64,000 nucleotides of DNA from Collinsella sp. (GTDB lineage: Bacteria > Actinomycetota > Coriobacteriia > Coriobacteriales > Coriobacteriaceae): assembly GCA_019419505.1 (NCBI GenBank), contig DXZS01000010.1, positions 1 to 64,000 of the forward strand. Reading direction: 5' to 3'. Positions within the stretch are counted from its first letter, which is position 1; the number at the start of each line of letters is the position of its first letter. Below are positions 8,831 through 17,357 of this stretch, piece by piece. The translations under genes were made by a program, and so were the position numbers. Below the pieces are notes generated by a model, which was not told the DNA's origin, made no database searches, and saw only the letters and a list, made by a program, of their open reading frames with translations.

Positions 8831-9262
8831 CTACAGCTTAATGTCAAAGTTGATCTCGGGGACGGCGGCCAGGTCTGCCAACGTCACGCCGTCGACGTAC
8901 TTTTCAATTACGTCGTCCAGACCGCGCCAGAACTTGACGGTCGAGCAAAGGTCGCTGCGGGTGCAGCTGTTGTCGATGCCATCGCACGCCACCGGGGCCG
9001 TGCTGCCCTCGACAGCACGCAGGATGTCGCCGGCGCGCACCTCGGCGGGGTCCTTCGCCATCATGTAGCCGCCGCCCTTGCCGCGTACGCTCTTAAGCAG
9101 GCCCGCCTTCATAAGCGGACGAACCAGCTGCTCCAAATACTTTTGTGAGATATGCTCGCGGTCGGCGACCTCGCGCAGGGCGATTTTGCCCTCGGTGTCA
9201 CCAAGCGCTGCGATATAGATCATCAGTCGGAGGGCATAGCGGCCCTTAGAAGAAATGAGCAT
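8831..9262 (-). CDS. Rrf2/IscR-type Fe-S-sensing transcription regulator
   Basis: The 143-residue protein begins with the Rrf2 winged-helix signature MLISSKGRYALRLMIYIA and has the wing SVRGKGGGYMMAK. Three cysteines at residues 93, 100 and 106 (C-x6-C-x5-C) match the cluster-binding position of IscR-like regulators, so it probably binds a [2Fe-2S] or [4Fe-4S] cluster. It is divergent from sufCBDSU, which it most likely controls, together with its own promoter. The ATG at 9262 has a GGGAGGG site; an upstream frame extension has none. Naming it SufR or IscR would go beyond what the sequence shows. Confidence 0.88.
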   Translation of the reverse strand: MLISSKGRYALRLMIYIAALGDTEGKIALREVADREHISQKYLEQLVRPLMKAGLLKSVRGKGGGYMMAKDPAEVRAGDILRAVEGSTAPVACDGIDNSCTRSDLCSTVKFWRGLDDVIEKYVDGVTLADLAAVPEINFDIKL

Positions 9263-9283
9263 ACCTACCCTCCCGTTGTTACT

Positions 9284-9311
9284 GGGACAAAATACCAGGA
9301 GTGTTTGTCCC
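9284..9311. promoter_or_regulatory. Candidate Rrf2 operator (palindrome)
   Basis: GGGACAAA (9284-9291) and TTTGTCCC (9304-9311) form a perfect 8-bp inverted repeat with a 12-base spacer, 22 bases upstream of the Rrf2 start codon. A further ATGTCCCA half-site lies at about 9350. Position and symmetry suit autoregulation. Confidence 0.5.
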
Positions 9312-9392
9312 AAATCTTATGCACGCGGGGCAAACAAACCTGATTATTATGTCCCACATCTAAAAAGTCGAGTGGATTAGTCGGGTTATCCC

Positions 9393-9421
9393 TTGACTAA
9401 CGCCGAACCCATAGTAACTTT
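9393..9421 (+). promoter_or_regulatory. Candidate suf operon promoter
   Basis: TTGACT at 9393-9398 and TAACTT at 9415-9420 with a 16-base spacer resemble a sigma-70 promoter about 65 bases upstream of sufC. Confidence 0.4.
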
Positions 9422-9484
9422 ATTCCGAGAAGATTCCTAGGGTTTAGTACACCTATGAGTACACCATATACAGAGAGGGACAGC

Positions 9485-10285
9485 ATGAGCGCAAATCCGC
9501 TGCTTTCCATTGAAGGTCTGACCGCCTCCGTGGACGAGAAAACCATCCTCCACAACGTCAACCTCAACGTCGCCGCCGGCGAGACCCATGTGCTGATGGG
9601 ACCCAACGGCGCCGGCAAGTCCACCCTCGGCCACCTGGTCATGGGCGACCCCGTCTACACCGTCAACAACGGCCGCATCGTCTTTGACGGCCAGGACATC
9701 ACCGAGTTCACCACCGACAAGCGTTCGCGCGCCGGCCTGTTTCTGAGCTTCCAGGCCCCGGTCGAGATCCCGGGCGTGCCGCTGTCGAGCTTTTTGCGCG
9801 CCAGCATCGCCGGTCGCCCCGGCCTGGAGATGAAGGGCAAGGAGTTCCGCCGTCGCGTCAAGGAGCTCGCGGCCGAGCTCAACATGGACACCGCCTACCT
9901 CAACCGTGAGCTGGGCGTGGGCTTCTCGGGCGGCGAGAAAAAGAAGGTCGAGATGCTCCAGCTTCTGCTGCTGCAGCCCAAGCTCGCCATCCTGGACGAA
10001 ACCGACTCCGGCCTGGACGTCGACGCCCTGTCTACCGTCAGCCACGGCATGGACGCCTACCGCAAGAGCTGCGACGGCTCCATGCTCATCATCACGCACA
10101 ACACGCGCATCCTGGAGCACCTGGATGTCGACCGCGTCCACGTTATGGTCAAGGGCCATATCGTACGCGAGGACGACGCCTCGCTGATCCCCTGGATCGA
10201 CAAGAACGGCTTTGAGACCTTCGAGCGCGAGGCCGCCGAGCAGCGCGCCCAGGCCGATGCCGCCGCTGCCGAGCAGCAGGCGTAA
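9485..10285 (+). CDS. sufC: Fe-S cluster assembly ATPase SufC
   Basis: The 266-residue ABC-type ATPase has Walker A GPNGAGKST (residues 39-47), signature GFSGGEKKK and Walker B LAILDETDSGLD, the SufC-specific form. SufC powers the SufBCD scaffold complex that builds Fe-S clusters in the cytosol. The ATG at 9485 sits behind AGAGAGGGA; an in-frame ATG at 9455 has a poorer site. It is the first gene of a tightly packed operon, separated from sufB by 12 bases. Confidence 0.96.
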   Translation: MSANPLLSIEGLTASVDEKTILHNVNLNVAAGETHVLMGPNGAGKSTLGHLVMGDPVYTVNNGRIVFDGQDITEFTTDKRSRAGLFLSFQAPVEIPGVPLSSFLRASIAGRPGLEMKGKEFRRRVKELAAELNMDTAYLNRELGVGFSGGEKKKVEMLQLLLLQPKLAILDETDSGLDVDALSTVSHGMDAYRKSCDGSMLIITHNTRILEHLDVDRVHVMVKGHIVREDDASLIPWIDKNGFETFEREAAEQRAQADAAAAEQQA

Positions 10286-10297
10286 AGGGGCGACGCA

Positions 10298-11710
10298 ATG
10301 ACCAAGAACCGCACCGAGGTCGCGGACATCGACCGCAGCCTCTACGACTTCACCTATGGCGAGGAGGGATTCGAGCGTCTCGACGCCGGCATCACGCCCG
10401 ACATCGTGCGCGAGATCAGCGCCAAGAAGGACGAGCCGCAGTGGATGCTCGACCTGCGCTTAAAGTCCCTCGAGATCTTCAACCGCTTCCCCGATCCGAC
10501 ATGGGGCCCCTCCATCGAGGGCCTGGACATGGACAACATCGTCACCTACGTCAAGCCCAACACCGACCAAAAGCACGACTGGGAGTCGGTGCCCGACGAC
10601 ATCAAGAACACCTTTGAGCGCCTGGGCATCCCCGAGGCCGAGCGCAGCTATCTGGCAGGCGTCGGCGCGCAGTACGACTCCGAGCTGGTCTACCACAACA
10701 TGCAGGACACCGCGTCCAAGATGGGCATCGTCTACTCCGGCATTGAGGAGGCCCTGCACGATCCGCAGTGGGAGCCGCTCATCCACGAGAAGTTTATGAC
10801 GCTCATCCCGCCCACCGACCACAAGTTTGCGGCCCTGCACGGCGCCGTGTGGTCGGGTGGTTCGTTTGTCTACGTGCCCAAGGGCACCAAGCTCGATTTT
10901 CCGCTGCAGAGCTACTTCCGCCTCAACGCCAAGGGCGCCGGCCAATTTGAGCACACGCTCATCATCGTCGAGGACGACGCCGACCTGCACTTTATCGAGG
11001 GCTGCTCCGCGCCCAAGTACAACGTGGCCAACCTCCACGCCGGCGCCGTGGAGCTCTTTGTGGGCAAGCGTGCGCACTTGCGCTACTCGACTATTGAGAA
11101 CTGGTCCAAGAACATGTACAACCTCAACACCAAGCGTGCGCGCGTGGACGAGGACGGCGACATCGAGTGGATCAGCGGCTCCTTCGGCAGCCACGTGGGC
11201 TACCTCTACCCCATGAGCGTGCTCAATGGCCGCCGCGCCCGCTCGAGCTTTACCGGCATCACCTTTGCCGGCGCCGGTCAGAACCTCGATACCGGCTGCA
11301 AAGTCGTGCTCAACGCGCCCGATACCTCGGCGACCGTCGAGACCAAGGGCATCTCCAAGAGCGGCGGCATCCAGACCTTCCGCAGCTCCATCGTGGCCAC
11401 GCCCAAGGCCGAGGGCTCCAAGGCAACCGTGAGCTGCCAGTCGCTCATGCTCGACGACCAAAGCCGCTCCGACACCATCCCCGCCATGGACATCCGCGCC
11501 AAGAACGTCGACATCGGCCACGAGGCCACTATCGGCCGCATCGGCGACGACAAGGTGTTCTACCTGATGAGCCGCGGCATCTCGGAGGAAGAGGCCCGTA
11601 CCATGATCGTCAACGGCTTTGCCAACCCGGTCTCCAAGGAGCTGCCGCTGGAGTACGCCGTCGAGATGAACAACCTGATCAAGCTCGAGATGGAAGGAGC
11701 GATCGGATAA
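10298..11710 (+). CDS. sufB: Fe-S cluster scaffold protein SufB
   Basis: The 470-residue protein shows typical SufB stretches: YDSELVYHNMQDTASKMGI, the beta-helix core with FVYVPKGTKLDFPLQSYFR and HFIEGCSAPKYNVANLHAGAVE, and the C-terminal DDKVFYLMSRGISEEEAR. The Cys in EGCSAPKY is in the conserved position. Length is usual for the family. With SufC and SufD it forms the scaffold on which clusters are assembled. Its stop TAA overlaps the ATG of sufD by one base, showing translational coupling. Confidence 0.96.
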   Translation: MTKNRTEVADIDRSLYDFTYGEEGFERLDAGITPDIVREISAKKDEPQWMLDLRLKSLEIFNRFPDPTWGPSIEGLDMDNIVTYVKPNTDQKHDWESVPDDIKNTFERLGIPEAERSYLAGVGAQYDSELVYHNMQDTASKMGIVYSGIEEALHDPQWEPLIHEKFMTLIPPTDHKFAALHGAVWSGGSFVYVPKGTKLDFPLQSYFRLNAKGAGQFEHTLIIVEDDADLHFIEGCSAPKYNVANLHAGAVELFVGKRAHLRYSTIENWSKNMYNLNTKRARVDEDGDIEWISGSFGSHVGYLYPMSVLNGRRARSSFTGITFAGAGQNLDTGCKVVLNAPDTSATVETKGISKSGGIQTFRSSIVATPKAEGSKATVSCQSLMLDDQSRSDTIPAMDIRAKNVDIGHEATIGRIGDDKVFYLMSRGISEEEARTMIVNGFANPVSKELPLEYAVEMNNLIKLEMEGAIG

Positions 11711-12981
11711 TGAAACAGGAAACCAACACCGCTGCTACCACGCTCGAGCAGGTCAACGCTATGCCGGCCGCCACTTGGGGCTGGCTCAAGATGAACCAGA
11801 CCAAGCTCGAGCTTTCGGACGAACTTGCCGCCGCTCCCGCCGAGGCCGTTGAGGTTGAGGGCTTGGAAGAGCAGTTTGCTGGCACGGCCGACGCCTTCGA
11901 TACCGCCATGGACGCCATGGCCGAGCGCTTCCCCGAGCGCCGCGCCTCCGCCCCCGGCGACGCCGCCGACCGCGCCCGCGTCACGCCCGAGACCGAGCTC
12001 GACGTGCCCGCCACCTCCATCTACCAGGCCGGCGCCATCAAGCTCGAGGAGGAGCTCTCCCCCGCTGAGGCCTTCGAGACCGGCATGGGCGAGGCTGCCT
12101 ACGCCTACTTGGCCGAGCACGCTACCAAGCGCATCGTCATCGATGTGCCCGCATACAAGCACGCCACGGTTACCGTGCGTGTGAGCGGCGTTGACGCGGC
12201 GGCCGTCATCGCCGCCATCGATGTCGTCGCCCGCCCGCAAGCAACGCTCGACCTTGCCATCGCGCTGGACTCCCCCGTTGCCGGCGAAGGTGCCGTGGGC
12301 TCCGTGCTGCGTGTGTGTGCCCACGAATACGCCACCGTCAACGTGACCTGCACGCAGACGCTCGACGACAGCTGGATCGCACTCGACGACACCGGCCTGT
12401 TCCTGGACGAGGGCGCGCGCGTCAACGTACAGCACACCGTCCTGGGTGCCGGCGCCAGCGCCACCGGCCTTGCCGGCGACCTGCTGGGCGACACCGCCAA
12501 GGTGACCATCGATACCGATTACCTGGGTGCTCGCGAACAGGTTCGCGACTTTAACTACGAGCTGCGCCACCGCGGTCGCAAGACCGAATGCGAGATCGAC
12601 GCCAACGGCGTGCTGACCGGCACGTCCAAGAAGGTCTACCGCGGCACCATCGACCTCGTGCACGGCTGCAAGGGCGCAACCGGCACCGAGCGCGAAACCG
12701 TGCTGCTGGCCAACAAGGGCGTCGACAACAAGACCGTTCCCGTCATCCTCTGCGACGAGGACGACGTCGCCGGCAACCACGGCGCCACCATCGGTCACGT
12801 CCGTGACGAGCAGCTGTTCTATCTCGCCTGCCGCGGCCTTGACCAAAACGCCGCCGAGGACCTGTTCATCCGCGCCAAGCTGGAGGACGCCGCGCTTTCC
12901 GCCACCGACGAGCGCACCCGCGCCGCCGTCGTCCGCCTGGGCAACAACCTGATCGACAACTTTGAAGAGGAGCTCGCATGA
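11710..12981 (+). CDS. sufD: Fe-S cluster assembly protein SufD
   Basis: 423 residues. The N-terminal half is Ala/Glu-rich and divergent; the C-terminal half carries the SufB/SufD beta-helix pattern RGRKTECEIDANGVLTGTSKKVYRG and ends with NHGATIGHVRDEQLFYLACRGL, aligned to the SufB end. SufD is the non-catalytic partner in SufBC2D and is needed for iron acquisition in known systems. The ATG at 11710 overlaps the sufB stop. The frame is open well upstream inside sufB, but that stretch is only shadow coding. It overlaps sufS by ATGA. Confidence 0.93.
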   Translation: MKQETNTAATTLEQVNAMPAATWGWLKMNQTKLELSDELAAAPAEAVEVEGLEEQFAGTADAFDTAMDAMAERFPERRASAPGDAADRARVTPETELDVPATSIYQAGAIKLEEELSPAEAFETGMGEAAYAYLAEHATKRIVIDVPAYKHATVTVRVSGVDAAAVIAAIDVVARPQATLDLAIALDSPVAGEGAVGSVLRVCAHEYATVNVTCTQTLDDSWIALDDTGLFLDEGARVNVQHTVLGAGASATGLAGDLLGDTAKVTIDTDYLGAREQVRDFNYELRHRGRKTECEIDANGVLTGTSKKVYRGTIDLVHGCKGATGTERETVLLANKGVDNKTVPVILCDEDDVAGNHGATIGHVRDEQLFYLACRGLDQNAAEDLFIRAKLEDAALSATDERTRAAVVRLGNNLIDNFEEELA

Positions 12982-14303
12982 TCGACACCGAGCACGTTAA
13001 ATGCGACACCTGTACTGCCCCCGAGCCCATGGAGCTCGACGCCAGCGACGAGGCTTCGCGCGGCTGGCCCACTGTGGACATCGAGACCAACCCCTACAAG
13101 GGCCAGTTCCCGCTGTTCCAGCAGCACCCCGAGATCGCCTTCCTCGATAGCGCCGCCACCGCGCAGCGCCCTGCCTGTGTGCTCGACGCCGAACGCGACT
13201 TCTATCAGCGTATGAACGCCAACCCCCTTCGCGGCCTGTACTCGCTGTCCGTCGAGGCCACCGACGCCATCGCGAAGGTCCGCCAACAGATCGCCGACCT
13301 CATCGGCGCCGCCCAGGCCAACGAGGTCGTCTTCACCCGCAACACGAGCGAGTCGCTCAACCTGGTCGCCAAGAGCTTTGCACCCACGGTGCTCGAGCCC
13401 GGTGACGAGGTCGTCATCACCATCATGGAGCACCACTCCAACCTAATCCCGTGGCAGCAGGTCTGCCGCGAAACCGGCGCCAAGCTCGTCTACCTCTACC
13501 CCACCAAGACCGGCCAGCTCACCACCGAGGAGGTTCTTACCAAGGTTGGTCCCAAGACCAAAATTCTGGCCGTGGGTCAGGTTTCTAACGTGCTGGGCGT
13601 CGAGAACCCGGTCAAGAACCTCGGCAAGCTCGTCCATAAGTACGGCGGCTATCTGGTCGTCGACGGCGCGCAGTCGCTGCCGCACATGCCGGTCGATGTG
13701 GCCGACCTGGGAGCCGACTTCTTTGCCTTTAGCGCACACAAGGCCATGGGCCCCATGGGCATCGGCGTGCTGTGGGGCAAGATGGACCTGCTCAACGCCA
13801 TGCCGCCCATGCTCACCGGCGGCGAAATGATCGACTCTGTCACCGAGCAGGACGCCGTCTGGGCGCCCGTCCCCGAGAAGTTCGAGGCCGGCACGCAGGA
13901 CGCCGCCGGCATCTTCGCCACGGGCGCGGCACTCGACTACCTGGTCAACACGGTGGGTTACGAGAACATTCAGGCCCGCGAGCAGGCACTCGTCCACTAC
14001 CTGATGGGCGAACTCATGCAGCTCGACTTTGTCCAGATCATCGGCTCCATCTATTGGGACAACCACCACGGCGTCGTGAGCTTTAACGTCAAGGGCATCC
14101 ACCCGCACGACGTCGCGAGCATCATGGACATGGACGGCGTCTGCATCCGCGCCGGCCACCACTGCGCGCAGCCGCTGCTTACCTGGCTGGGCGTCGAGAA
14201 CCTTGCCTGCTGCCGCGCCAGCGTGGCCTTCTACAACGACAAGGCCGACATCGACAAGTTCATCGCCGGCCTGCATCACGTTTGGAGCACGTTCAATGGA
14301 TAA
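12978..14303 (+). CDS. sufS: Group II cysteine desulfurase SufS
   Basis: The 441-residue PLP enzyme has the PLP lysine at K255 in FSAHKAMGPMGIG and the persulfide cysteine at C396 in RAGHHCAQPLL, matching group II desulfurases. It removes sulfur from L-cysteine and passes it to SufU. The first 35 or so residues, with two Cys in VKCDTCTAPEP, extend beyond the usual SufS start and may be a lineage-specific extension. The start codon overlaps the sufD stop (ATGA), and the 3' end overlaps sufU. Confidence 0.95.
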   Translation: MIDTEHVKCDTCTAPEPMELDASDEASRGWPTVDIETNPYKGQFPLFQQHPEIAFLDSAATAQRPACVLDAERDFYQRMNANPLRGLYSLSVEATDAIAKVRQQIADLIGAAQANEVVFTRNTSESLNLVAKSFAPTVLEPGDEVVITIMEHHSNLIPWQQVCRETGAKLVYLYPTKTGQLTTEEVLTKVGPKTKILAVGQVSNVLGVENPVKNLGKLVHKYGGYLVVDGAQSLPHMPVDVADLGADFFAFSAHKAMGPMGIGVLWGKMDLLNAMPPMLTGGEMIDSVTEQDAVWAPVPEKFEAGTQDAAGIFATGAALDYLVNTVGYENIQAREQALVHYLMGELMQLDFVQIIGSIYWDNHHGVVSFNVKGIHPHDVASIMDMDGVCIRAGHHCAQPLLTWLGVENLACCRASVAFYNDKADIDKFIAGLHHVWSTFNG

Positions 14304-14718
14304 TCTGTACACCTCCACCACATTTATGGAGCACAACTCGCACCCCGACTATAAGTACGAGATGGATGCTCCCACGCACGAGCACGACGGCATCAACCCC
14401 AGCTGCGGAGACGAGCTCACCCTGCAGCTACGTGTCGAGAACAACGTGATCGAGGAGGCCTCCTTTACCGGCCACGGCTGCGCCATCAGCCAGGCCAGTG
14501 CCGACATCATGGCCGACCTCATCACCGGCGAGACCGTCGAGGAAGCTCACCGCCTGGCAGAGCTCTTCCTCGCCATGATCCGCGGCGAGCAGCTCTCCGA
14601 GGAAGACCTGGAAGACCTGGACGAGGCCGCCCAGCTTCAGGACATCTCGCACATGCCCGCCCGCGTCAAATGCGCCGAGCTCGCCTGGCGCACCCTCGAC
14701 GGCATGCTCGAGGGGTAA
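14296..14718 (+). CDS. sufU: SufU sulfur-relay/zinc protein
   Basis: The 140-residue NifU-like protein has the SufU ligand set: C37 and D39 in NPSCGDE, C62 in GHGCAISQASAD and C126 in ARVKCAELAW. In Gram-positive bacteria SufU binds zinc and accepts the persulfide from SufS. The insertion characteristic of SufU compared with IscU is present between C62 and C126. The ATG overlaps the end of sufS by 8 bases, and the gene closes the operon before a terminator. Confidence 0.94.
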   Translation: MDNLYTSTTFMEHNSHPDYKYEMDAPTHEHDGINPSCGDELTLQLRVENNVIEEASFTGHGCAISQASADIMADLITGETVEEAHRLAELFLAMIRGEQLSEEDLEDLDEAAQLQDISHMPARVKCAELAWRTLDGMLEG

Positions 14719-14762
14719 ACTAACCAGTAGCGTATGCCCCGAATCCAAGGTTTTTGATTGCC

Positions 14763-14793
14763 GAGCCGCCCGATACGGGCGGCTCTGTTTTTC
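14763..14793 (+). terminator. Intrinsic terminator of the suf operon
   Basis: GAGCCGCCCG (14763-14772) pairs perfectly with CGGGCGGCTC (14776-14785), then TGTTTTT. Confidence 0.9.
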
Positions 14794-15388
14794 CTAATGA
14801 GCGCGGACGCACGAAGTCCGCGCGTCCGACGCTCCGTCTGTCATTTACCACACAGCAGACGCGAACACGGGCGTTTTTCACAGCACCAAAGGCCTGCGGC
14901 AGGGCCCCGGACCCGCCAAGCAATTCGCCAAGCCCCGTTCTGCGAAGCTCCGACTCGCTTCGCGCCTGCCGCAGACGGGTCCCATAGGGAGCGGCGTGCA
15001 TTTTTGCGAGTATTCAGCACGCCAAGCTGTGTGTATACGCATCGAAAGCGTTAATCAACGTCTTTAGGCGCATATATATTGTGTTTTAGAACAAGCATCG
15101 CGGTCTGACGGGACGCAGGCACGTGCTTCGGGGGCGCAACGGCGGGAATCAATAGCTTCGGGACCCGTATGTTGCAAGATTGCGGCGGTGCCGACAGCAA
15201 CACGATGCTGAAAACTCCGTTTTTTGCACGGCGCAGACGGGGGTAGGCACGGGCAAACCCGGACCGAGCCGTTATTTTATGCAAGATGACGATTGTTCTA
15301 TGCATATTAAGAAGTGCAGTTACCGTACCAAGCTTTTGAACGCTGGTTGCGGCGTATGAACGACCCCAGCTGCGGTGAACAGGCGACC
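14794..15388. other. Non-coding stretch with a small inverted motif pair
   Basis: No convincing gene. An 84-codon open frame on the minus strand (15051-15305) lacks a ribosome site and resembles no family. GTGCATTTTTGCGAGTATTC (from 14997) recurs in inverted, diverged form as GTGCAAAAAACGGAGTTTTC (minus strand, 15229 downward), both followed by AGCA. Two TATGCA half-sites lie at 15278-15303. Confidence 0.4.
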
Positions 15389-16201
15389 TTACATCACGTT
15401 TCCGCCAGCCCGCATCGCCGTTCGCGCGCGGGCGCGCACGATACGAGATACGGTACTCTTGCCAATCCCGGTATACCGCTCAATCTGGCGCACCGTAAAG
15501 CCGGCATTGTTCAATCCAACAATAACGGTATCGCGCTGCGCCGGCGGTGCAGTTTTAACCACATTGAGCGGAACCCCGAGGCTCTTCGCCATCTTGTCGG
15601 CAAAGGCGTGGCGTTCACACTCTGTCTCTTTCATATCGCACAGCGCCGGCTCGCTACCGTCGGGTGTCGAAAGCGAATAGGCAATAAAGCCCTCGGCAGA
15701 ACCAAAAAGTTCAAGCACGCAAGAAGGATCAGAAAATCCCCTCGCGGCATCGGCCGCATCACAGTCGTAAGAGCGCAGATGTTCCGCAAAGCTGCTCCAG
15801 GGATAACGCTCGATTAGGCTAACGCCCACCTCCTGCGGATCGGCGTGTACGGAGCGAATAGCCTCCATCACCTGCCAATCGGTATCGAGCGAACGCCGGT
15901 CAAAACGGTTCTGGAACAGATGGCCTGTGCGCCCCGTGCGCTTATTGAACCGCCGCGCGTATGTCAAAAGCAGCCGGTGCATTGCCGCGCTCATCCTGTC
16001 CTCGTAATCTGCAAGCACCAAATGCACGTGATTGCCCATAAGGCACCAGGCGATAACCGTCACACCCTCCTCGCGGCAGCACTCGCGCATCAGCTCCAAA
16101 AACTCCCACCGGTCGTCATCGCCCTCAAAGATGAGCCGCTTGCCCGTACCGCGGGCACAGACATGGTAAAAGCCGGTAACCGTTCTCCAAACGCGCTGCA
16201 T
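15389..16201 (-). CDS. REP-associated tyrosine transposase (RAYT), copy 1
   Basis: The 270-residue protein has a Y1_Tnp (IS200-like, HUH) domain: FYHVCARGTGKRLIFEGD, the metal-binding pair H58/H60 in GNHVHLV and the candidate nucleophile Y81 in LLLTYARRFNKRTGRTGHLFQ. A C-terminal helix-turn-helix-like part (about 225-255, FTVRQIERYTGIGKSTVSR) probably reads DNA. There are no IS-type flanking ends, which fits a domesticated RAYT acting on REP-like hairpins. The ATG at 16201 follows GGGAG. A second RAYT lies at 31623. It sits between the suf operon and the NifU-like/GGGtGRT pair. Confidence 0.85.
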   Translation of the reverse strand: MQRVWRTVTGFYHVCARGTGKRLIFEGDDDRWEFLELMRECCREEGVTVIAWCLMGNHVHLVLADYEDRMSAAMHRLLLTYARRFNKRTGRTGHLFQNRFDRRSLDTDWQVMEAIRSVHADPQEVGVSLIERYPWSSFAEHLRSYDCDAADAARGFSDPSCVLELFGSAEGFIAYSLSTPDGSEPALCDMKETECERHAFADKMAKSLGVPLNVVKTAPPAQRDTVIVGLNNAGFTVRQIERYTGIGKSTVSRIVRARARTAMRAGGNVM

Positions 16202-16604
16202 GGCGCTCCCTTCGCCGGGATCTGCTTGCCATCCAATACAGCACGATTGAAGCGCGCCATCAAAACATTCACGCAAAACAATACACTCGCGCGGCCAAAG
16301 GCAGTAATCAGGCGGCGAACGGCACCGTTGCAACAGGTCAACCCCCGCAATGCTTACAAGAGCTGACCAATAGCTTGCCCAAGACGGACCCCCTCTACGG
16401 AAGTTCGCGACCACAGAACATAGAGTTAAACCGTTTCAATTAAAACTTCCGGACTTCTCGCTACGAAAACTGAGCCGTTCGCCGAATATTCCGTGCATTT
16501 CGCGGTATTATAGGGGCTGCATGTCATGTCCCTTTCGAAGGGTCGCCCGGCAATCGCCAGCCACGACCCCCAGACGGGACGCCAACACGATAGAGAGGAG
16601 AGGC
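16202..16604. other. Intergenic region between RAYT and the NifU-like gene
   Basis: No gene seen. A TATTAT box near 16506 could be the -10 element for the plus-strand NifU-like gene, without a clear -35. The rest is moderately AT-rich and featureless to my eye. Confidence 0.3.
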
Positions 16605-17339
16605 ATGCAGTACTCACAGGAAGTGGAGAACATGTGCCCCGTTGCCAAGGGTGCATACCACGGCCCCGCACCCATCCCCGAGGAGGGCAAGTGGGTCCAG
16701 GCTAAGGAGATTTCCGACATCTCCGGTCTTACGCACGGTGTGGGTTGGTGCGCACCTCAGCAGGGCGCCTGCAAGCTCACGCTGAACGTCAAGGACGGCA
16801 TCATCGAGGAGGCCCTCGTTGAGACCATCGGCTGCTCGGGCATGACCCACTCTGCCGCCATGGCTTCCGAGATCCTTCCCGGTAAGACCATCCTCGAGGC
16901 CCTCAACACCGACCTCGTCTGCGACGCCATCAACGTTGCTATGCGCGAGATCTTCCTGCAGATCGTTTACGGCCGCAGCCAGACCGCGTTCTCCGAGGGC
17001 GGCCTGCCCGTGGGCGCCTCCCTCGACGACCTCGGCAAGGGCCTTCGCTCTCAGGTCGGCACCATGTTCGGCACCAAGGCCAAGGGTGCTCGTTACCTCG
17101 AGCTCGCTCAGGGCTACGTCACCCGCATGGCTCTCAACGACAAGAACGAGATCATCGCTTTCGAGTTCCTGAACCTCGGCAAGTTCACCGACGCCGTCAA
17201 GGCCGGCAAGACCCCCGAGGAGGCCATCGCTGGCGCTATGGGCCACTATGGTCAGTGGGAGAACGCTGCCAAGTACATCGACCCGCGCACCGACGAGGAG
17301 ACTCACTCCGTCGCCAGCGTGTTCCCGGTTCACGAGTAG
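16605..17339 (+). CDS. NifU/SufU-like Fe-S scaffold family protein, partner of GGGtGRT protein
   Basis: The 244-residue protein has a NifU_N-like core: LTLNVKDGIIEEALVETIGCSG, then MTHSAAMASEILPGKTILEAL, plus extra Cys in ENMCPV, GWCAPQQGACKL and TDLVCDA. The C-terminal half (YLELAQGYVTRMALNDKNEIIAFEFLNL) is unlike SufU. It is encoded 18 bases ahead of the GGGtGRT gene, and the two are usually found together in anaerobes. A role in Fe-S or other metallocluster delivery is likely but not shown. Strong AGAGGAGAGG site before the ATG. Codon use is highly biased (GCT, CTC, ATC), suggesting high expression. Confidence 0.8.
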   Translation: MQYSQEVENMCPVAKGAYHGPAPIPEEGKWVQAKEISDISGLTHGVGWCAPQQGACKLTLNVKDGIIEEALVETIGCSGMTHSAAMASEILPGKTILEALNTDLVCDAINVAMREIFLQIVYGRSQTAFSEGGLPVGASLDDLGKGLRSQVGTMFGTKAKGARYLELAQGYVTRMALNDKNEIIAFEFLNLGKFTDAVKAGKTPEEAIAGAMGHYGQWENAAKYIDPRTDEETHSVASVFPVHE

Positions 17340-17357
17340 AAAGGGAGGGAAATAACT

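Noticed and set aside
11167..11709. A 181-codon N-terminal extension of SufD inside sufB
   Set aside because: The stretch overlaps sufB in another frame and gives Arg-rich nonsense; the ATG at 11710 overlaps the sufB stop as expected.
15051..15305. An 84-codon minus-strand open frame
   Set aside because: No ribosome site, no recognisable family, and its DNA contains repeat-like motifs; more likely non-coding.
15389..16201. An IS200/IS605 insertion sequence
   Set aside because: No element ends, TnpB partner or second copy with the same flanks; the domain layout fits a single-copy RAYT.
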